DNA of 54,884 nucleotides from an uncultured Prevotellaceae bacterium (GTDB lineage: Bacteria > Bacteroidota > Bacteroidia > Bacteroidales > Bacteroidaceae): positions 1-54,884 of the forward strand of contig CAMVLT010000020.1 in NCBI GenBank assembly GCA_947168395.1, written 5' to 3'. A program made the position numbers and the translations under genes. Of the stretch, positions 35,998 to 47,271 are shown one piece after another. The notes below the pieces were generated by a model. That model did not search any database, was not told the DNA's origin, and worked only from the letters and a program-made list of their open reading frames with translations. Positions within the stretch are counted from its first letter, which is position 1. Every line of letters starts with the position of its first letter.

Positions 35998-37406
35998 TTG
36001 ATTATCTTTTTCATGTGTTCGTAATACTCCTCGGGCTTCATGCCCTCGGGGAACAGTTGTGAAAGCACCTGGCGGGCTTCCTGTGGGTTGTGCTTCAGGG
36101 CTTTCTGCAGGTATTCCAGGAATTCGTCGTAACGCTTCAAGTCGTAGCAGCACAGTGCCATGTAGGAATAGCCTTCGTTCCAGTCGCTGCCTACAATGTT
36201 GAAGAAGTTGTGGAACATCGAGTAGCTGGCCTCGACGAAGCGGTTGTCGTAGAGCGACACGATGATGCGCATCAGCGTGCGGTAGAGGTGGCCCGTGTCG
36301 CTCAGTGCCTTCTTGAAGCAGTACTCGGCTTCTTTCATACGCTTGTTGGCCAGCAGGATATGGCCTTTGATGACCAGCATGTCCGTATGGTCGCAGTCCA
36401 GCTCGCTGGTCTTGTCAATGTAGTAGACAGCCGTTTCGGGCATTTTCAGTTCGCTGTAGGCAAAGCCCAGCTCCTGATAGATTTCCACTAAGTAGTAGGA
36501 GTCGTCAGGTGCCACTTTCTCCGCTTGTAGCAGGCGCTCGACGGCTTCCTCATAACGGCCCAGGTTGATGAGGCATGTGCCTTGGTGGAGCAGTCCGAAC
36601 TCGTCGTCAGGTTCCTTTTCGCTGTAGCGCTCAAAGTACTTCAGCGCATCCTCGAAGTTATCGAGCTTGTATAGTGCGTTGGCTTTCACCAGTATTCCCT
36701 CGGCGTCGTTAGGGTCGATGGCAATGGCGTATTCGCTGCTGGTCACCGATGCGCCGTAGTCTTCCTTCATGAACTGCGTGTTGGCCAATGCGTTCCAGTA
36801 GCGTTTCTGGAAAGGGTTTTTGTCGAGCAGCTCGTTGAATATGCGCTCCGAGTCGTCGTACTTTCCCAAGCCGAACAGCGTTCGGCCCATCATCTCCTTG
36901 AAGTCGTCGGTATTGTCCTGCTTGGCGCGCATCATCCACTCCAGTGCCTTCTCGTTGTAGCCGTAGTCGGTGTATAGGTTGGCCACATCGAGCACGTAGT
37001 CCTGGTATTCCTCGGGCGGTACGTCCTTGAAGCACTCGCGCAGGTAGTTGTCGGCCTTTTCTATCTCTTCCTGTGCAATCCATATCTCGGCGCGGCAGTA
37101 GATGTACTCAGGTAGCTCCTTGTCGATGATTTGCCCCAGATAGTACTCGGCCTCCTCGTAGTTCTCTTGGTTGATGGCGTTGTGTACCTGGTAGTTCAGC
37201 GCTACCACAGAGTCGGGCTGCAGTTCAAGGATGCGGTCCAGCACTTGTTGGGCTTTGTCGAATTGCCCCTCCTGCTGGTAGTAGTCGGCAATGTCGGCCA
37301 GGTCGTCGGCATCCATGAATATGGATTGCCCCGACCTCGCCGCCTGCTCATATTCGTTCAGCAGTTCGCGGAACTCCTCGTCCTCAAAATATTCGTCGTT
37401 GCTCAA
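35994..37406 (-). CDS. Tetratricopeptide-repeat protein
   Basis: The 470-residue protein is built almost entirely of TPR helix pairs, for example EEAEYYLGQIIDKELP, SERIFNELLDKNPFQKRYW and EDALKYFERYSEKEPDD. No signal peptide or membrane segment is seen, so it is probably a cytosolic scaffold. It overlaps glnS by 4 bp upstream and dedA by 4 bp downstream, so the three are likely translated from one mRNA. Partner proteins are unknown. Confidence 0.88.
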   Translation of the reverse strand: MSNDEYFEDEEFRELLNEYEQAARSGQSIFMDADDLADIADYYQQEGQFDKAQQVLDRILELQPDSVVALNYQVHNAINQENYEEAEYYLGQIIDKELPEYIYCRAEIWIAQEEIEKADNYLRECFKDVPPEEYQDYVLDVANLYTDYGYNEKALEWMMRAKQDNTDDFKEMMGRTLFGLGKYDDSERIFNELLDKNPFQKRYWNALANTQFMKEDYGASVTSSEYAIAIDPNDAEGILVKANALYKLDNFEDALKYFERYSEKEPDDEFGLLHQGTCLINLGRYEEAVERLLQAEKVAPDDSYYLVEIYQELGFAYSELKMPETAVYYIDKTSELDCDHTDMLVIKGHILLANKRMKEAEYCFKKALSDTGHLYRTLMRIIVSLYDNRFVEASYSMFHNFFNIVGSDWNEGYSYMALCCYDLKRYDEFLEYLQKALKHNPQEARQVLSQLFPEGMKPEEYYEHMKKIIK

Positions 37407-39145
37407 CTCCTCAGTCCTACGGTTTTGTTGAATACAGGGTGCTCCTGCGTCGAATCGGGGTCAACGTTGAAGTAGCCGATGCGCTGGAACTGCAGGTAGC
37501 TCAGTGCCGGCATGCTGGCGGCAAATGGCTCTATGTAGCAGTTTTTCAGGATGGTCAGCGAGTTGGGGTTAATCATCTGCTTCATGGCAGTCACGGCGTC
37601 GCACTGCTGTTCCTCGCGTATGCGGGCCAGCTCGTCGCGCGGATTCTCCACCTTCCACAGCCGGTCGTACAGCCTCACCTCGGCACTAATGGCATTGTGG
37701 CAGCTCACCCAGTGCAGCGTCTTGCCCTTGATTTTGCGGTCGGCACCAGGCAGTCCGCTGCGCGTTTCGGGGTCGTAGGTGCAGTAGATGCAGGTCACGT
37801 TGCCGTTTTCGTCTTCGTCGCAGGGGTGCTCCTCGTTACATTTAATAATGTACGCGTTCTTTAATCTTACTTCCTTACCTGGAGCCAGACGCATGAACTT
37901 CTTCTCGGCCACCTTCATAAAGTCATCGCGCTCTATCCACAGTTCGCGGCTGAACTCCACCTCGTGCGTGCCGTCGGCCTCGTTCTCGGGGTTGTTCACG
38001 GCGGTCAGCTGTTCCGTTTGTCCCTCCGGGTAGTTGGTGATGACCACCTTCACCGGGTCCAGTACGGCCGCTACGCGCTGGGCACGGCTGTTCAGGTCGT
38101 CGCGTATGGCACTCTCCAGCAGCGCCATATCGTTCAGCGCGTCCATCTTCGTGTAGCCAATCTTGTCGATGAACTTCACCAGTCCCTCGGGCGAGTAGCC
38201 GCGACGGCGCAGCCCGCAGATGGTCGGCATGCGGGGGTCGTCCCATCCGCTGACCAGTCCCTCGTTGACCATTGCCAGCAGGTTGCGCTTCGAGAGCAGC
38301 GTGTAGTTCAGGTTCAGTTTGTTGAACTCCGTCTGGCGCGGACGGTTGTCCTCAATGTTGTCTGTCTCGCCCTTCCACTCCTTCATCCAGGTGACGAACA
38401 GGTCGTACAGGGGGCGGTGCTCCACAAACTCCAGCGTACACCACGAGTGGGTCACACCCTCCAAGTAGTCGCTCTGGCCGTGGGCGAAGTCGTACATCGG
38501 ATAGGCGTTCCACTTCGTGCCTGTCTTCACGTGAGGCTTGTTCAGCACGCGGTAAATCAGCGGGTCACGGAACAGCATGTTCGGGTGGGTCATGTCAATC
38601 TTGGCACGCAGCACCAGCGTACCCGGCTCGCACTGGCCGCTGTTCATGTGCTCAAACAGCTTGAGGTTCTCCTCCACGGGACGGTCGCGGTAGGGGCTGT
38701 TCGTGCCCGGACTGGTGGTCGTGCCCTTCTGCTGGGCTATCACCTCGGCGCTCTGCTCGTCCACGTAGGCGCGGCCCTGCTTGATGAGCCACACGGCAAA
38801 GTCCCACAGCTGCTGGAAGTAATCTGATGCGTAGTAGACGTTGGCCCACTGGAAGCCGAGCCACTTGATGTCGTTTTCGATACTCTCGATGTATTCCGTG
38901 TCCTCCTTCACGGGGTTCGTGTCGTCGAAGCGCAGGTTGCACTCGCCGTTGTATTTCTTGGCCAGTCCGAAGTCGATGGCGATGGCTTTGGCGTGGCCTA
39001 TGTGCAGGTAACCATTGGGCTCTGGTGGGAACCGCGTCTGCAGCCTTCCGCAGTTCTTGCCTGCTGCCAGGTCGTCAATCACTTTCTGTTCCACGAAGCT
39101 CACCGACCGCTTCTCCTCATTCTCGATGTTTGTTTTCTCAATCAT
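37403..39145 (-). CDS. glnS: Glutaminyl-tRNA synthetase
   Basis: GlnRS charges tRNA-Gln. The 580-residue class I enzyme has the HIGH motif in RFPPEPNGYLHIGHAKAI, the FDDTNP segment, a KMSKS-type LLSKRNLLAMV, and the two C-terminal anticodon-binding beta-barrels. The FDDTNPVKEDTEYI stretch and overall length favour GlnRS over GluRS. Its consensus promoter lies at 39173-39204. Confidence 0.96.
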   Translation of the reverse strand: MIEKTNIENEEKRSVSFVEQKVIDDLAAGKNCGRLQTRFPPEPNGYLHIGHAKAIAIDFGLAKKYNGECNLRFDDTNPVKEDTEYIESIENDIKWLGFQWANVYYASDYFQQLWDFAVWLIKQGRAYVDEQSAEVIAQQKGTTTSPGTNSPYRDRPVEENLKLFEHMNSGQCEPGTLVLRAKIDMTHPNMLFRDPLIYRVLNKPHVKTGTKWNAYPMYDFAHGQSDYLEGVTHSWCTLEFVEHRPLYDLFVTWMKEWKGETDNIEDNRPRQTEFNKLNLNYTLLSKRNLLAMVNEGLVSGWDDPRMPTICGLRRRGYSPEGLVKFIDKIGYTKMDALNDMALLESAIRDDLNSRAQRVAAVLDPVKVVITNYPEGQTEQLTAVNNPENEADGTHEVEFSRELWIERDDFMKVAEKKFMRLAPGKEVRLKNAYIIKCNEEHPCDEDENGNVTCIYCTYDPETRSGLPGADRKIKGKTLHWVSCHNAISAEVRLYDRLWKVENPRDELARIREEQQCDAVTAMKQMINPNSLTILKNCYIEPFAASMPALSYLQFQRIGYFNVDPDSTQEHPVFNKTVGLRS

Positions 39146-39172
39146 TTTTCCTATGTTTCTTTATTAACGGTG

Positions 39173-39204
39173 CAAAGGTACAGCAAAATCCTGAAACCGC
39201 CAAA
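39173..39204 (-). promoter_or_regulatory. Bacteroidetes promoter for glnS-TPR-dedA
   Basis: On the minus strand TTTG (39201-39204), a 20-bp spacer and TACCTTTG (39173-39180) match the consensus. Confidence 0.75.
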
Positions 39205-39287
39205 CTATTTCCCGCTTTTTCTGTTTTTGGCACGGATTACACGAAATAACGAATTCTTTATTATTCACTTACAACCCATCAAAAAGA

Positions 39288-39319
39288 TTTGGAGCGTATT
39301 GTTTTTTTATTTACTTTTG
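39288..39319 (+). promoter_or_regulatory. Bacteroidetes promoter for the RAYT gene
   Basis: TTTG (39288-39291), a 20-bp spacer and TACTTTTG (39312-39319) match the consensus, 28 bp before the ATG at 39347. The transposase gene therefore appears to have a normal housekeeping promoter. The rest of 39205-39287 shows nothing else. Confidence 0.7.
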
Positions 39320-39346
39320 CAGGCAAAAGCAAAACTATAAGTGACA

Positions 39347-40555
39347 ATGAATCCGGACAATAACACCACCTCGAAGCCCGAGAAACACATGGGATGGCGC
39401 GGCAGTAGGAAAAACTACTGCTGGCCAGGTACTTATCACATCACTATTAGTGTCGCGGAACGCAGTCAACAACCATTTGGATATATTGTGGGAGATGTAA
39501 GCAAGCCTGACGGTGACCCGCTCGCTCCGAGAGTCTTCCTTTCGGAAGTGGGCAAAATGGTGGAGCAGGAACTGCTGAACAGCATCCATAGTCATTATCC
39601 CATGATAGAGATACATGATTATGTCGTCATGCCTGACCACCTGCATTTCATAGTTGTGGTAAGGCGGCCCATCATCAGTAGCAACGGGCGTGAGACGCAT
39701 TTAGGGCAGGTGATTGCTGGCTTCAAGAAAGGCTGTAACCGGCGGTACTGGGAATTGACGGGGCAGAGGTGGCAGGGTGAACCTGCCGAAGCGGGACGTG
39801 ATGCCGGCCCGCTTCCTGCGGTTCGCCCGCAGGGTTCCAGGCCTCCCTCGACCGCCAGTACGGGTCGGCCGCCGCTTTTCAGCTATGGCTATGTAGACGT
39901 GATGCCCCTGAAGGAGGGGCAACTGGAACGGCAGCGCGAATATATTCGCAATAACCCACGCTATCGCCTGATGCGCCTGAGCAACCCCAAATGGCTCCTG
40001 CCGCAACGTGCCTCCGTTGCGACCGCGCTCACCCTTCCTGCCTTGAAGGGCTATCTACAGCGGGAATGTGGAAAGCATTTTGATGCCGATAAATGGGAGA
40101 CGGTCAGGCAACGCTTACTCGCTGAGGATAACGCCGTCGTTTGCGATAGCTACGGCAACCGTGAATTGCTGAATGGCCGCCTGTTGCCTGTCGTCTGCCA
40201 CAGAAAAGATGCGGGCCTGTTTGAGGTGCAAAAAACCCGCTGTCTTGCCGCTGCTGCTGGTGCCGTCCTCGTCTCTGCCCGGATTGCCAAGGGCGAACAG
40301 GACATCATCAATGCTGCTATCCGTCAGGGATGTTCTGTCGTGACTGTCGAGGACAATGGTTTCCCATCGCTCTATCATCCTTCAGAGCAGCGTATAGACC
40401 TGTGTAGTAAAAATAAACTGCTGATTGTCAGTCCGTGGAAATACGTTTACCGACGAGCAGCCGACACCATTTCCGTTATAGAATGTAAAACCATGAACTG
40501 CGTTGTTCAGGCACTATGCCGTACAAAAGATTCTTGGTGGAAATCCATAGGCTAA
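39347..40555 (+). CDS. REP-associated tyrosine transposase (RAYT) with a DprA/SLOG-like C-terminal domain
   Basis: The 402-residue product (ATG 39347; a GTG at 39341 is also in frame) starts with a Y1-transposase domain. It shows GTYHITISVAERS, the HUH-type metal motif H98-L-H100 in VMPDHLHFIVVV, and the catalytic tyrosine in Y199-IRNNP, the RAYT signature. Residues about 146-175 are a Pro/Gly/Arg-rich linker encoded by GC-rich hairpins. Residues about 222-402 form an extra domain with LVSARIAKGEQDIINAA, VVTVEDNGFPSLYHP and LCSKNKLLIVSPW, which follows the order of the DprA/SLOG Rossmann fold (GxA-GID helix, YP loop, LLSE strand). RAYTs usually lack this extension. A 145-bp interspersed repeat starts 11 bp after the stop. 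Transposase call is firm; the second domain is inferred. Confidence 0.85.
   Translation: MNPDNNTTSKPEKHMGWRGSRKNYCWPGTYHITISVAERSQQPFGYIVGDVSKPDGDPLAPRVFLSEVGKMVEQELLNSIHSHYPMIEIHDYVVMPDHLHFIVVVRRPIISSNGRETHLGQVIAGFKKGCNRRYWELTGQRWQGEPAEAGRDAGPLPAVRPQGSRPPSTASTGRPPLFSYGYVDVMPLKEGQLERQREYIRNNPRYRLMRLSNPKWLLPQRASVATALTLPALKGYLQRECGKHFDADKWETVRQRLLAEDNAVVCDSYGNRELLNGRLLPVVCHRKDAGLFEVQKTRCLAAAAGAVLVSARIAKGEQDIINAAIRQGCSVVTVEDNGFPSLYHPSEQRIDLCSKNKLLIVSPWKYVYRRAADTISVIECKTMNCVVQALCRTKDSWWKSIG
39788..39833. repeat. Two adjacent GC-rich hairpins within the RAYT linker
   Basis: GAAGCGGG (39788-39795) pairs with CCCGCTTC (39808-39815). Directly after it CCTGCG (39815-39820) pairs with CGCAGG (39828-39833). 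They encode the linker between the transposase strands and the YIRNNP helix. They may be a past insertion of a REP-like sequence or a self-recognition site. Confidence 0.5.
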
Positions 40556-40566
40556 TTTGAAATATG

Positions 40567-40712
40567 TTTACACTGGGATTTTCGGTAAAAGGCTCTGGAA
40601 CTTTGCTCCGGGCAAACCAGGAGTTTCAGTAGGGTAAACCTGGGGTTTCAGTAGGGTAAACTCCGGGTTTACTTACGGTAAACTCAAAGCCCCCGTTTTG
40701 GGGTGTTTCAGG
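40567..40712 (+). repeat. Interspersed repeat copy B (about 145 bp, plus orientation)
   Basis: This stretch begins 11 bp after the RAYT stop and aligns with the reverse complement of 18301-18445. Shared blocks include TTTGCTCCGGGCAAACC against a near-identical block, CAGTAGGGTAAAC units repeated about every 22 bp, and AAACTCAAAGCCCCC followed by GGGG. The hairpin arms CTCCGGG and CCAGGAG are slightly broken here. The remaining 40713-40825 is AT-rich with no feature I can name. Confidence 0.85.
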
Positions 40713-40810
40713 CCACTTTTACTGGTTTTGGAGGTTTGCGAAAATATCTTACAAAGATGCCCAAGGCCTTCTTGGTAATGAAAAGAATATTGGGGAAATA
40801 TGATAGGTAA

Positions 40811-43810
<3,000 letters not shown>

Positions 43811-43862
43811 GTCTTTATGTTAAAGTTACTGAATATGTAGTGCTGGTATCAGAATATTTTTG

Positions 43863-43870
43863 TACCTTTG
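43863..43870 (+). promoter_or_regulatory. -7 promoter box for the small membrane protein-TPR-malQ-HAD unit
   Basis: TACCTTTG matches the consensus 26 bp before the small ORF start. A -33 TTTG at the right spacing is not seen. The preceding bases 43811-43862 hold no clear terminator. Confidence 0.55.
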
Positions 43871-43896
43871 GTCTCGAAACAAAACAAGAGTGAAAT

Positions 43897-43977
43897 ATGC
43901 AATGGCTTGAAATCGCTGCCGTCGTCATCCTGGTGATGATTGGCATTTTTATCTACCGTAACAAAACTAACGCATAG
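43897..43977 (+). CDS. 26-residue single-helix membrane peptide
   Basis: A 26-codon frame begins with ATG shortly after a consensus promoter box. It encodes a short N-terminus (MQWLEI), one hydrophobic helix (about residues 5-20) and a positive tail with RNKTNA. The charge pattern fits a helix anchored with its C-terminus inside. Seven bases after its stop comes the ATG of the TPR protein gene, so it is the first cistron of the unit. I do not recognise a family. Evidence is position, promoter and amino-acid pattern only. Confidence 0.55.
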   Translation: MQWLEIAAVVILVMIGIFIYRNKTNA

Positions 43978-43984
43978 GGTGGAT

Positions 43985-44626
43985 ATGACTATGAGAAGTA
44001 TCGGGCTGGCCTTTGCCTGCTGGCTGACGGCGGTATCTGCTATGGGGCAGACACCCCAGCAGTGGCGCGACTCGTTGGCGGTACTGAACAAGGGGATAGA
44101 ACACTACCCAAAGTCGACCGACCTGCGGCTGAGAAAGGCGGCGGTAAACATACAGCTGGACCAGTGGGAGTATGCCGTCGAGGAGTATGGCAACGTGCTC
44201 GGGATTGACCCCGAGAACTTGGCGGCACTCTACTACAGGGCCTATTGCAACAGTCATCTGAGGCAGTATGCGATGGCTAAGAGCGACTACGAGTCGTTTC
44301 TGAAACTGGCTCCGATGAACATGGAAGCCCGTCTTGGGCTGGCACTGGTCGACGAGAAGATGGGGCGCAAGACGGATGCCCTGGACCAGTATAACCAGCT
44401 GGTGCAGATGTTTCCCGACTCTGCCGTCTGCTATGCTGCCCGTGCTTCCTACGAGACCACGCTGGAACAGTATGACGCGGCCCTCTACGACTGGGACGAG
44501 GCCATACGGCTGCAGCCCCGTAACTTGGAATACGTGGCGACGAAGGCCGACCTGCTGACCAGGCTCGGACGCAAGGACGAGGCGCGCAGGCTGCTGCTGC
44601 AACTAAGAACGAAGAAGAAACTATGA
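43985..44626 (+). CDS. Exported TPR protein
   Basis: The product (213 residues) has a signal peptide (MTMRSIGLAFACWLTAVSAMGQ) and about four tetratricopeptide repeats (for example NVLGIDPENLAALYYRAYCNSHLRQYAMAKSDY and AALYDWDEAIRLQPRNLEYV). It is probably periplasmic. I start at 43985 because the longer frame to 43940 would overlap the small ORF and add no signal peptide. Its stop overlaps the malQ start by 4 bp. Confidence 0.82.
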   Translation: MTMRSIGLAFACWLTAVSAMGQTPQQWRDSLAVLNKGIEHYPKSTDLRLRKAAVNIQLDQWEYAVEEYGNVLGIDPENLAALYYRAYCNSHLRQYAMAKSDYESFLKLAPMNMEARLGLALVDEKMGRKTDALDQYNQLVQMFPDSAVCYAARASYETTLEQYDAALYDWDEAIRLQPRNLEYVATKADLLTRLGRKDEARRLLLQLRTKKKL

Positions 44627-47271
44627 AACTGAAATTCACCATTCAATACGGAACCCAATGGGGCGAGAGCATGCACGTGGTGCTATGCTGCGGTAGTCAG
44701 GATGGTACGCTGAGAACGTCGAACCTGCTGATGACTACGCAGGACGGCTTGTGGTGGAAGCTGGAGACAGCCGTTCTGGAGAGCCGCCAGCACCCCGTCA
44801 GCACCATCACCTACCATTATCAGGTGGAGGACGCCGAGGGCACGGTGCTGAGGAAGGAGTGGTCGCAGGTGCCGCGTACCTACTGGTCGGACTCGTCCAA
44901 GAACTACGTCTTCAACGACCAGTGGCGCGATATGCCCCTCTGTGCCCATCTGTACAGCAACGCTTATCTTACCACCGTCGGCAAGGCTGTGGGAGAGCAT
45001 GTGGAGGCCAGGCGGCTGCCGCTCTATCGGAAAACTATTATATTCCGAGTGTCGGCACCCCAGCTGACCAAGGGCCACTCGCTGGCTTTGCTGGGCAGCC
45101 ATCCGGCAATGGGCAGCTGGAGCACGGCCCGCTATCTGCGGATGGAGTATATCGGCCAGCAAGACTGGATACTGTCGGTAAACGTTGATGTGGTGCCGAT
45201 GTCTATAGAATATAAATATGTGGTGGTGGATGACCAGACGCACGAGCTGACGGCGTGGGAGGAAGGCGACAACCGCATGGTGCAGGAGGAACTGAGCGAC
45301 GGCGAGGTGCGTGTGTGCTATGGCGGCATCCTGCGCATGAAGGAGAAAACTTGGCGGGCTGCCGGTGTGGTGATACCCGTCTTTGCCCTACGTAGCGAAC
45401 ACTCCTGCGGTGTGGGCGACTTCGGCGACTTGAAGCGCATGGTGGACTGGGCTGTTGATACCGGCATGAAGCTGATACAGCTGCTGCCTGTGAACGATAC
45501 GACGACCGACGGCCGCTGGCACGACTCCTATCCTTATAACATCACCTCGTGCTTCGCCCTGCATCCCCACTATCTGGACTTGGAGCAATTAGGCGAGCTG
45601 ACGAGCAAGAAGGCCATGACCGCCTATCGCCGTCAGCAGCGCGAACTCAATGCGTTGCCCTACAGCGACTATGAAGCCGTTGAGCGGGTGAAGTCGGAGT
45701 ACGTGAACAGCATCTTTGCCGAGCGTGGTGAGCAGACCTTGGCTTCCAACGAGTTCAAGGCGTGGTTTGAGGACAATAAATGGTGGCTGGAACCCTATGC
45801 TATGTACAATGCACAATGTACAAAGGATAACGTTCAAAGTTCAACGTTCAATGTTCAACGTAAGATGTACGTCCAGTACCACCTGCACCTGCAGCTGAAG
45901 GCGGCAGCCGACTATGCCCGTTCGCGTGGTGTGGTGCTGAAGGGCGACGTGCCTATTGGCGTGAACAGCGACAGCGTGGAGACTGCCCAGCATCCGGAGC
46001 TTTTCAATAGGGACAGTCAGACGGGTGCTCCCCCCGATGCGTTCTCGCCGTTAGGCCAGAACTGGGGATTTCCCACGTATAACTGGGAGGTGAAAGGTAA
46101 GAGGCTAAAGGTAAGAGGTAAGCGGCTGGAGGACTGGATGCGCCAGCGCTACAGGTGGATGGAGCAGTACTTCGATGCCATCCGTATTGACCACGTGCTG
46201 GGCTTCTTCCGCATCTGGGAGATACCAAGCGACGCTGTCTACGGGGTGTTAGGGCACTTCTCGCCGGCTCTGCCACTGACCGTTGGCGAGATAGAGTACT
46301 TCGGACTGCCCTTCAGGGGAGTCTTTACACGGCCTTTCATCAACGACCGCATCCTGGATCGTATCTTCGGCATGCATGCCCAGTACGTACGCGATACCTT
46401 CATGATAGCCAAGGCATACGGGCTGTACGAGCTGAAAGCCGAGGTGGATACGCAGCAGAAGGTATGCCAACACTTTGAGGGGCATGGCGACGAGAACAGT
46501 CTCTGGATTCGTGACGGCCTGTACCGGCTCATTGCCAACGTGCTCTTTGTGGAAGACCCGCGCCAGCCGGAAATGTATCATCCCCGTATTGCTGCCTATC
46601 AGGAACCGGTGTTCGAGGCCCTGAACAGCGAAGAAAAGGATGCCTACATGCGGCTGTATAACAACTACTTCTATCAGCGTCACTCCATGTTCTGGGGTGG
46701 GGTAGCCATGCATAGGCTGGGCGACACGCTCAGCGATACGCGCATGCTGGTGTGTGCCGAGGATCTCGGCATGTTGCCCGATTGTGTGGCACCCGTCCTT
46801 GACGCTCTCCGCATCCTGACCCTTGAGGTTCAGTCTATGCCCAAGCAGAAGGGCTTCGAGTTCAGCCATCTCGACGGCAACCCCTACCGCTCGGTATGTA
46901 CTATCTCCACACACGATATGCCGCCGTTGCGACTGTGGTGGGAAGAGAGTAGTGAGCGCACGCAGCGCTACTACGTGACGATGCTTCAGAAGGAGGGGCG
47001 TGCGCCCGAGCACCTGCCTGCCCACATTGCCGAGGAGATTATTGCCCGCCACCTGTATTGCCCCTCCATGCTTTGTGTGCTGTCGCTCAGCGACTGGTTA
47101 GCTATGGACGCTGGGCTGCGCCGCAAGAATCCGCGTGAAGAGCGCATCAACGTGCCCAGCGACTGCTATAACCGTTGGCAGTACCGCATGCACCTCACCA
47201 TTGAGGAACTGCTGAAGGCCGAGCGTTATAATAATAAGGTACGCACGATGATTACACGCAGCAAGCGATGA
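44623..47271 (+). CDS. malQ: 4-alpha-glucanotransferase with tandem CBM20 domains
   Basis: The 882-residue cytosolic enzyme moves glucan chains between maltodextrins. Two starch-binding (CBM20-like) domains occupy about 1-250. A GH77 barrel follows with nucleophile D523 in RIDHVLG, acid/base E713 in VCAEDLG and D765 in STHDMPP. The layout resembles plant DPE2 and the Bacteroidetes two-CBM form. Two in-frame heptamer arrays insert about 21 residues at 393-414 and about 14 at 489-503, both before the first catalytic residue. It overlaps the TPR gene and the HAD gene by 4 bp each. Confidence 0.93.
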   Translation: MKLKFTIQYGTQWGESMHVVLCCGSQDGTLRTSNLLMTTQDGLWWKLETAVLESRQHPVSTITYHYQVEDAEGTVLRKEWSQVPRTYWSDSSKNYVFNDQWRDMPLCAHLYSNAYLTTVGKAVGEHVEARRLPLYRKTIIFRVSAPQLTKGHSLALLGSHPAMGSWSTARYLRMEYIGQQDWILSVNVDVVPMSIEYKYVVVDDQTHELTAWEEGDNRMVQEELSDGEVRVCYGGILRMKEKTWRAAGVVIPVFALRSEHSCGVGDFGDLKRMVDWAVDTGMKLIQLLPVNDTTTDGRWHDSYPYNITSCFALHPHYLDLEQLGELTSKKAMTAYRRQQRELNALPYSDYEAVERVKSEYVNSIFAERGEQTLASNEFKAWFEDNKWWLEPYAMYNAQCTKDNVQSSTFNVQRKMYVQYHLHLQLKAAADYARSRGVVLKGDVPIGVNSDSVETAQHPELFNRDSQTGAPPDAFSPLGQNWGFPTYNWEVKGKRLKVRGKRLEDWMRQRYRWMEQYFDAIRIDHVLGFFRIWEIPSDAVYGVLGHFSPALPLTVGEIEYFGLPFRGVFTRPFINDRILDRIFGMHAQYVRDTFMIAKAYGLYELKAEVDTQQKVCQHFEGHGDENSLWIRDGLYRLIANVLFVEDPRQPEMYHPRIAAYQEPVFEALNSEEKDAYMRLYNNYFYQRHSMFWGGVAMHRLGDTLSDTRMLVCAEDLGMLPDCVAPVLDALRILTLEVQSMPKQKGFEFSHLDGNPYRSVCTISTHDMPPLRLWWEESSERTQRYYVTMLQKEGRAPEHLPAHIAEEIIARHLYCPSMLCVLSLSDWLAMDAGLRRKNPREERINVPSDCYNRWQYRMHLTIEELLKAERYNNKVRTMITRSKR
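45800..45862. repeat. Heptamer array 1 inside malQ
   Basis: Nine 7-bp units: CTATGTA, CAATGCA, CAATGTA, CAAAGGA, TAACGTT, CAAAGTT, CAACGTT, CAATGTT, CAACGTA (63 bp, 21 codons). The second half reads GTTCAAN in another phase, the same unit as in the P1B ATPase gene. Confidence 0.85.
46089..46130. repeat. Heptamer array 2 inside malQ
   Basis: Six 7-bp units GGTGAAA, GGTAAGA, GGCTAAA, GGTAAGA, GGTAAGC, GGCTGGA (42 bp, 14 codons), encoding the basic segment EVKGKRLKVRGKRLED. Confidence 0.8.

Noticed and set aside
35998..36153. A 52-residue N-terminal extension of the DedA protein
   Set aside because: It lies inside the TPR gene in another frame and does not resemble any DedA N-terminus; the ATG at 35997 overlaps the TPR stop in the usual way.
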